This document shows, one piece after another, positions 32,633 through 37,076 of a DNA stretch of 37,076 nucleotides. Origin of the DNA: Streptosporangiales bacterium (GTDB taxonomy: Bacteria; Actinomycetota; Actinomycetes; Streptosporangiales; WHST01); NCBI GenBank assembly GCA_009379825.1, contig WHTA01000058.1:1-37076 (forward strand), given 5' to 3'. The notes beneath the pieces were generated by a model. That model was not told where the DNA came from and searched no databases. It saw nothing but the letters and a program-made list of their open reading frames with translations. Positions within the stretch are counted from its first letter, which is position 1; every line of letters starts with the position of its first letter. Position numbers and translations under genes: made by a program.

Positions 32633-33103
32633 ATGCCACGCAAGGGACCCGCGCCCCGTCGTCCGGCGATGGTCGACCCGGTGTACAGCTCGCCGCTGGT
32701 GACCCAGCTGGTGAACAAGGTGCTGCTTTCCGGCAAGCGGTCGACCTCGCAGCACATCGTCTACGGCGCCCTGGAGAACGTCGGCGAGAAGAGCGGCAAC
32801 GACCCGGTCGTGACGCTGAAGCGCGCGCTCGACAACGTCAAGCCGGCGATCGAGGTGAAGAGCCGCCGCGTCGGCGGTGCGACCTACCAGGTACCGGTCG
32901 AGGTCCGGCCGCAGCGCAGCACCACGCTCGCGCTCCGCTGGCTGGTGCGGTTCGCCAGGGCCCGCCGTGAGAAGACCATGACGGAGCGGCTCGCCGCCGA
33001 GATCATCGACGCGAGCAACGGCCTCGGCGCGAGCGTCAAGCGCCGCGAGGACACCCACAGAATGGCCGAGGCCAACAAGGCGTTCGCCCACTACCGCTGG
33101 TAA
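32633..33103 (+). CDS. rpsG: 30S ribosomal protein S7
   Basis: The 156-residue protein nucleates the head of the small subunit. It has [40 protein letters not shown], the [19 protein letters not shown] beta hairpin, and ends [21 protein letters not shown] in two overlapping stretches. Length and sequence are normal. The ATG is 3 nt behind the rpsL stop with GGGAGAAG as ribosome site; fusA follows 40 nt later. Confidence 0.97.
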   Translation: MPRKGPAPRRPAMVDPVYSSPLVTQLVNKVLLSGKRSTSQHIVYGALENVGEKSGNDPVVTLKRALDNVKPAIEVKSRRVGGATYQVPVEVRPQRSTTLALRWLVRFARARREKTMTERLAAEIIDASNGLGASVKRREDTHRMAEANKAFAHYRW

Positions 33104-33143
33104 CGCCGACTACTGAGCTAACGAAGAGGAACGAAGAGCCACC

Positions 33144-35243
33144 GTGGCTATCGACGTCAAGACCGACCTCGCCAGGGTCCGCAACATCGGGATCATGGCG
33201 CATATCGATGCGGGCAAGACCACGACGACCGAGCGCATCCTGTACTACACCGGCGTGAACTACAAGCTGGGTGAGGTGCACGAGGGCGCCGCGACGATGG
33301 ACTGGATGGCGCAGGAGCAGGAGCGCGGCATCACCATCACGTCGGCCGCCACCACGGCGAGCTGGCGGGACCACACGGTCAACATCATCGACACCCCGGG
33401 GCACGTCGACTTCACCGTCGAGGTGGAGCGGTCGCTGCGGGTCCTCGACGGTGCGGTCGCCGTGTTCGACGGGGTCGCCGGCGTCGAGCCGCAGTCGGAG
33501 ACGGTGTGGCGGCAGGCGGACAAGTACCACGTGCCGCGCCTGTGCTTCGTGAACAAGATGGACCGGGTCGGTGCGGAGTTCCACCGCTGCGTCGAGATGA
33601 TCGTGAGCCGGCTCAACGCCAACCCGCTGGTCATCCAGCTGCCGTGGGGCACCGAGGCCGACTTCCGCGGCGTCATCGACCTGGTGCAGATGCGCGGCCT
33701 GCTCTGGCAGGGCGACGGCAAGGGCGAGAAGTACGACATCGTCTCGATCCCGGACGACCACGCCGAGGCGGCGCGCCACTGGCGCGACAAGCTCGTCGAG
33801 ACGCTCGCCGAGAACGACGACGAGATCATGGAGCTGTACCTCGAGGGCGAGGAGCCGGACGAGGAGCAGCTGCGCACGGCCATCCGCCGCGCGACCGTCG
33901 GCGCGAAGCTCACCCCCGTTCTGTGCGGTACCGCTTTCAAGAACAAGGGTGTGCAGCCGCTGCTCGACGCGGTCGTCGACTACCTGCCGAGCCCCGTCGA
34001 GGTGGGCGTCGTGCACGGGCACGAGGCCAAGGACGAGGACCCGGCGCCGCTGACCAGGGAGCCGTCCGACGACGAGCCGATGTCGGCGCTGGCGTTCAAG
34101 GTGATGAGCGACCAGCACCTCGGCAAGCTCACCTACGTGCGGGTCTACTCCGGCCGGCTCACCGCCGGAGGCCAGGTGACCAACGCCACCAAGGGCCGCA
34201 AGGAGCGGATCGGCAAGATCTACCGGATGCACGCCAACCACCGCGAGGAGATCAGCTCCATCGGAGCCGGTTTCATCGCCGCGGTGCAGGGGCTGAAGCA
34301 GACCAGCACCGGTGACACGCTGTGCGACCCGAACGACCCGATCGTCCTCGAGTCGATGCAGTTCCCCGCGCCGGTGATCTCGGTCGCCATCGAGCCGAAC
34401 TCGAAGGCCGACCAGGACAAGCTGGCCACGGCGATCCAGCGGCTGGCCGACGAGGACCCGACGTTCCAGGTTCGTACCGACGAGGAGACCGGCCAGACGG
34501 TGATCTCCGGCATGGGCGAGCTGCACCTGGACGTGCTCGTCGACCGGATGAAGCGTGAGTTCCGGGTCGCCGCCAGCGTCGGCAAGCCGCAGGTGGCGTA
34601 CCGCGAGACGATCCGCAACAAGGTCGCCGGGGTCGCCTACACCCACAAGAAGCAGACCGGCGGTGCCGGCCAGTTCGCCAAGGTGGTCGTGGACATCGAG
34701 CCCACCGGCGGCGGCGACGGCGGCTACGAGTTCGTCAACAGCATCACCGGTGGCCGGATCCCGAAGGAGTACATCCCCTCCGTCGACGCCGGCTGCCAGG
34801 AGGCGATGGAGTTCGGCGTGCTCGCCGGTTACCCACTCGTCGACCTCAAGATCACGCTCCAGGACGGTGCGTACCACGAGGTCGACTCGTCCGAGCTCGC
34901 GTTCAAGATCGCGGGTTCCATGGTGCTCAAGGAGGCCGCTCGCAAGGCGCAGCCGGTGCTCCTCGAGCCGATGATGAAGGTCGAGGTCACGACGCCCGAG
35001 GACTACATGGGCGACGTGATCGGTGACCTCAACTCGCGCCGTGGCCAAGTCGAGGCCATGGAGGAGCGGACAGGGAACCGCGTCATCACGGCGCTGGTCC
35101 CGCTGTCCGAGATGTTCGGCTACGTCGGAGACCTGCGGAGCAAGACGCAGGGTCGGGCGAGCTACAGCATGGAGTTCGGCTCGTACGCCGAGGTTCCGCG
35201 GAACGTCGCCGACGAGATCGTGCAGAAGGTACGCGGCGAGTAG
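33144..35243 (+). CDS. fusA: elongation factor G
   Basis: The 699-residue translational GTPase drives ribosomal translocation and recycling. The G-domain has AHIDAGKT (19-26), RGITITSA (61-68), DTPGH (83-87) and NKMD (137-140). Domains II-V follow, including the domain IV tip region with [15 protein letters not shown] and [20 protein letters not shown], and a C-terminal [19 protein letters not shown]. All motifs are intact. The GTG start lies behind GAAGAGCC. No internal oddity was seen. Confidence 0.97.
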   Translation: MAIDVKTDLARVRNIGIMAHIDAGKTTTTERILYYTGVNYKLGEVHEGAATMDWMAQEQERGITITSAATTASWRDHTVNIIDTPGHVDFTVEVERSLRVLDGAVAVFDGVAGVEPQSETVWRQADKYHVPRLCFVNKMDRVGAEFHRCVEMIVSRLNANPLVIQLPWGTEADFRGVIDLVQMRGLLWQGDGKGEKYDIVSIPDDHAEAARHWRDKLVETLAENDDEIMELYLEGEEPDEEQLRTAIRRATVGAKLTPVLCGTAFKNKGVQPLLDAVVDYLPSPVEVGVVHGHEAKDEDPAPLTREPSDDEPMSALAFKVMSDQHLGKLTYVRVYSGRLTAGGQVTNATKGRKERIGKIYRMHANHREEISSIGAGFIAAVQGLKQTSTGDTLCDPNDPIVLESMQFPAPVISVAIEPNSKADQDKLATAIQRLADEDPTFQVRTDEETGQTVISGMGELHLDVLVDRMKREFRVAASVGKPQVAYRETIRNKVAGVAYTHKKQTGGAGQFAKVVVDIEPTGGGDGGYEFVNSITGGRIPKEYIPSVDAGCQEAMEFGVLAGYPLVDLKITLQDGAYHEVDSSELAFKIAGSMVLKEAARKAQPVLLEPMMKVEVTTPEDYMGDVIGDLNSRRGQVEAMEERTGNRVITALVPLSEMFGYVGDLRSKTQGRASYSMEFGSYAEVPRNVADEIVQKVRGE

Positions 35244-35293
35244 CCGCGGTCAACGTCCAACGCGTATACCGAGAGGCCCACGAGGAGTTAGCA

Positions 35294-36487
35294 GTGGCGA
35301 AGGCGAAGTTCGAGCGGACGAAGCCGCACGTCAACATCGGGACCATTGGTCACATCGACCATGGCAAGACGACGCTGACCGCGGCGATTACCAAGGTCCT
35401 GCATGACAAGCAGCCGGATCTGAACCCGTACCAGCCCTTCGACGAGATCGACAAGGCGCCGGAGGAGAAAGAGCGCGGCATCACGATCTCGATCGCGCAC
35501 GTCGAGTACCAGACCGACAAGCGGCACTACGCGCACGTCGACTGCCCTGGTCACGCGGACTACATCAAGAACATGATCACCGGCGCCGCGCAGATGGATG
35601 GCGCGATCCTGGTGGTCTCCGCGGCCGACGGCCCGATGCCGCAGACCAAGGAGCACGTGCTGCTCGCCCGTCAGGTCGGTGTGCCCTACATCGTCGTGGC
35701 GCTGAACAAGGCCGACATGGTCGACGACGAGGAGATCCTCGAGCTCGTCGAGCTGGAGGTCCGCGAGCTGCTGACCAACAACGAGTTCCCCGGCGACGAC
35801 CTGCCGGTCGTGCGGGTCTCGGCGCTGAAGGCGCTCGAGGGGGACGAAGAGTGGTCGAACGCGATCATGGAGCTGCTCTCGGCGTGCGACGAGAACATCC
35901 CCGAGCCGCAGCGTGACATCGACAAGCCGCTGCTGATGCCGGTGGAGGACGTCTTCACCATCACCGGTCGCGGCACCGTGGTCACCGGCCGGATCGAGCG
36001 CGGCAAGGTGAACACCGGTGAGGAGATCGAGCTCAGCGGTATCAGGGAGAAGCCGATCAAGACCACCTGCACCGGTGTCGAGATGTTCCGCAAGATCCTC
36101 GACGAGGGTCACGCGGGCGACAACGTCGGTCTGCTTCTTCGCGGCACCAAGCGCGAAGAGGTCCAGCGCGGCATGGTCGTCAGCAAGCCGGGCTCGATCA
36201 CCCCGCACACGGAGTTCGAGGGTCAGGTCTACGTCCTGTCGAAGGACGAGGGCGGGCGGCACACGCCGTTCTTCAACAACTACCGCCCCCAGTTCTACTT
36301 CCGGACCACGGACGTGACCGGCGAGATCCAGCTCGAAGAGGGCACCGAGATGGTCATGCCCGGCGACAACACCACCATGCAGGTGAAGCTGATTCAGCCG
36401 ATCGCCATGGAGGAGGGCCTGCAGTTCGCCATCCGCGAGGGTGGCCGCACCGTGGGCGCCGGCCGGGTCATCAAGATCCACAAGTAG
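35294..36487 (+). CDS. tuf: elongation factor Tu
   Basis: The 397-residue GTPase delivers aminoacyl-tRNA to the ribosome. G-domain motifs are GHIDHGKT (19-26), [17 protein letters not shown] (83-87) and NKAD (138-141). Domains II and III carry [21 protein letters not shown] and [22 protein letters not shown] noted no obvious resistance change at the kirromycin- and GE2270A-linked positions I checked. The GTG at 35294 follows CGAGGAG. A strong hairpin follows the stop. Confidence 0.97.
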   Translation: MAKAKFERTKPHVNIGTIGHIDHGKTTLTAAITKVLHDKQPDLNPYQPFDEIDKAPEEKERGITISIAHVEYQTDKRHYAHVDCPGHADYIKNMITGAAQMDGAILVVSAADGPMPQTKEHVLLARQVGVPYIVVALNKADMVDDEEILELVELEVRELLTNNEFPGDDLPVVRVSALKALEGDEEWSNAIMELLSACDENIPEPQRDIDKPLLMPVEDVFTITGRGTVVTGRIERGKVNTGEEIELSGIREKPIKTTCTGVEMFRKILDEGHAGDNVGLLLRGTKREEVQRGMVVSKPGSITPHTEFEGQVYVLSKDEGGRHTPFFNNYRPQFYFRTTDVTGEIQLEEGTEMVMPGDNTTMQVKLIQPIAMEEGLQFAIREGGRTVGAGRVIKIHK

Positions 36488-36500
36488 GACGAACGCGCGA

Positions 36501-36547
36501 GGCACGGCGGTGGGTCGGAAACCCTCCGGGGTTTCCGACCCCGTGCC
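36501..36547 (+). terminator. strong hairpin terminator after tuf
   Basis: GGGTCGGAAACCC (36512-36524) and GGGTTTCCGACCC (36529-36541) form a perfect 13-bp stem with a TCCG tetraloop. The arms GGCACG (36501-36506) and CGTGCC (36542-36547) extend it below a 5-nt bulge. It closes the str operon before rpsJ. Confidence 0.85.
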
Positions 36548-36613
36548 GCGTCATAAGAGCTCTACCAAGACTGTCGGCAAGCGGCACGGATGAAGTGAGG
36601 AACCGAGGCCACC

Positions 36614-36922
36614 ATGGCGGGACAGAAGATCCGCATTCGGCTCAAGGCCTATGACCACGAGGTCATCGACAACTCGGCGCGCAAGATCGTCGACACTGTG
36701 ACGCGCACCGGCGCACGCGTCGCCGGGCCGGTGCCGTTGCCGACGGAGAAGAACAGGTTCTGCGTGATCCGTTCGCCGCACAAGTACAAGGACTCGCGGG
36801 AGCACTTCGAGTTGCGTACGCACAAGCGGCTCATCGACATCCTCGACCCCACGCCGAAGACGGTCGACTCGCTGATGCGGCTCGACCTGCCGGCTGGCGT
36901 CGACATCGAGATCAAGCTGTAG
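36614..36922 (+). CDS. rpsJ: 30S ribosomal protein S10
   Basis: The 102-residue protein of the small-subunit head, also the NusE partner of NusB/NusG in antitermination, contains [57 protein letters not shown] and [16 protein letters not shown]. The length is normal. GAGGAACCGAGG precedes the ATG. It is the first gene of the S10 operon, so rplC should follow, but the sequence behind it is unusual (see the entry at 36935). Confidence 0.97.
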   Translation: MAGQKIRIRLKAYDHEVIDNSARKIVDTVTRTGARVAGPVPLPTEKNRFCVIRSPHKYKDSREHFELRTHKRLIDILDPTPKTVDSLMRLDLPAGVDIEIKL

Positions 36923-36934
36923 GGAATTCGCGAC

Positions 36935-37045
36935 ATGGCTAAATCAGTCAAGGGTGTGGCTGCGCTGCCGAGAAGGTCGGCATGCCAGCTGCAGTCGATG
37001 CATGCCGCAACGGGTAGCGAGACCGGCGGGGTTGAGGCGCTATGA
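36935..37045 (+). CDS. 36-codon ORF at the expected rplC position, unrecognised
   Basis: Twelve nt behind rpsJ, with GGGAATTC as ribosome site, an ORF starts [12 protein letters not shown] and stops after 36 codons. Actinobacterial L3 proteins start MAKQ(I/V)KGVLGEKLGMTQ, so the first eight residues look like L3. After that, the L3-like continuation EKVGM appears in the +2 frame at 36970, as if an indel had shifted it. The ORF ends overlapping a second ATG (ATGA). It may be a damaged or duplicated 5' end of rplC, a separate small ORF, or an assembly artefact at a contig end. A 7-bp hairpin GGCATGC/GCATGCC (36979-37006) lies inside. Confidence 0.35.
   Translation: MAKSVKGVAALPRRSACQLQSMHAATGSETGGVEAL
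36941..36969 (+). repeat. 29-bp direct repeat, copy 1
   Basis: These 29 nt, beginning AAATCAGTCAAGGG, recur exactly at 37048-37076. Each copy is preceded by ATG and one different codon (GCT here, AGC in copy 2). The offset is 107 nt. Confidence 0.9.
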
Positions 37046-37076
37046 GCAAATCAGTCAAGGGTGTGGCTGCGCTGCC
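37042..37076 (+). CDS. partial ORF starting with the same peptide as the one upstream, cut by the window end
   Basis: The ATG at 37042 overlaps the upstream stop (ATGA). The visible residues are [12 protein letters not shown], matching [12 protein letters not shown] at 36935 except at position 2. Nothing beyond is visible, so whether this is the true rplC start or another repeat unit cannot be judged. Confidence 0.35.
   Translation, partial: MSKSVKGVAAL
37048..37076 (+). repeat. 29-bp direct repeat, copy 2, at the window edge
   Basis: Identical to 36941-36969. The repeat reaches the last base of the window, so its real length is unknown. Confidence 0.9.

Noticed and set aside
36935-37076. 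Group II intron or insertion sequence start behind rpsJ
   Set aside because: The GTGTG within the repeat is weak evidence; no intron domain V, reverse transcriptase, transposase or inverted end is visible in the 150 bp available.

Overview
The window is a GC-rich chromosomal segment of an actinobacterium. The evidence is the base composition, the GTG/TTG starts with GGAGG-type ribosome sites, the tRNA-rpmG-hydratase-murB-aspC-secE-nusG gene order, RpoB, RpoC and S12 sequences of actinobacterial type, and a full six-protein Mce lipid importer. The genus cannot be fixed from the sequence. The mce cluster between rplL and rpoB argues against Streptomyces, where as I recall those two genes are adjacent.

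Layout: (1) 8-3770, plus strand except one gene: tRNA-Thr, tRNA-Met, rpmG, two MaoC/HadA-HadB-like proteins and murB; a minus-strand DUF1059/ABM-like protein; a GPP34 (Golgi phosphoprotein 3-like) protein. (2) 3781-7325, minus strand: aspC-type aminotransferase, adenosine deaminase family protein, and a short secreted M1 peptidase that seems to lack an internal segment. (3) 7585-11513: tRNA-Trp, secE, nusG, rplK, rplA, an L10-leader-like region, rplJ, rplL and a strong terminator. (4) 11766-22984: one long operon with mkl ATPase, two YrbE permeases, six MCE proteins (A-F order, the fifth a lipoprotein) and two Mce-associated membrane proteins, closed by a hairpin. Together these should form an ABC-type lipid importer spanning the envelope. 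Two copies of a palindrome-ended repeat of about 87 bp sit at two gene junctions in this operon, each inside a 37-codon micro-ORF coupled to both neighbours. (5) 23251-31935: rpoB, rpoC and a Tyr-Gly-Gln-rich two-helix membrane protein, ending in a long hairpin. (6) 31991-36547: str operon (rpsL, rpsG, fusA, tuf) with its own promoter, a hairpin leader and a terminator. (7) 36614-37076: rpsJ, then, where rplC is expected, a 36-codon ORF whose first 29-nt block (from codon 3) is repeated exactly at the window edge.

Most of the window is core transcription and translation machinery. Points that stand out are the repeat/micro-ORF pair in the mce operon, the mce operon lying between rplL and rpoB, Arg-88 in ribosomal protein S12 (a position where K-to-R gives streptomycin resistance elsewhere), the FUS-like low-complexity protein behind rpoC, and the tandem duplication at the rplC position. 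No CRISPR array, phage gene, transposase or rRNA was seen.
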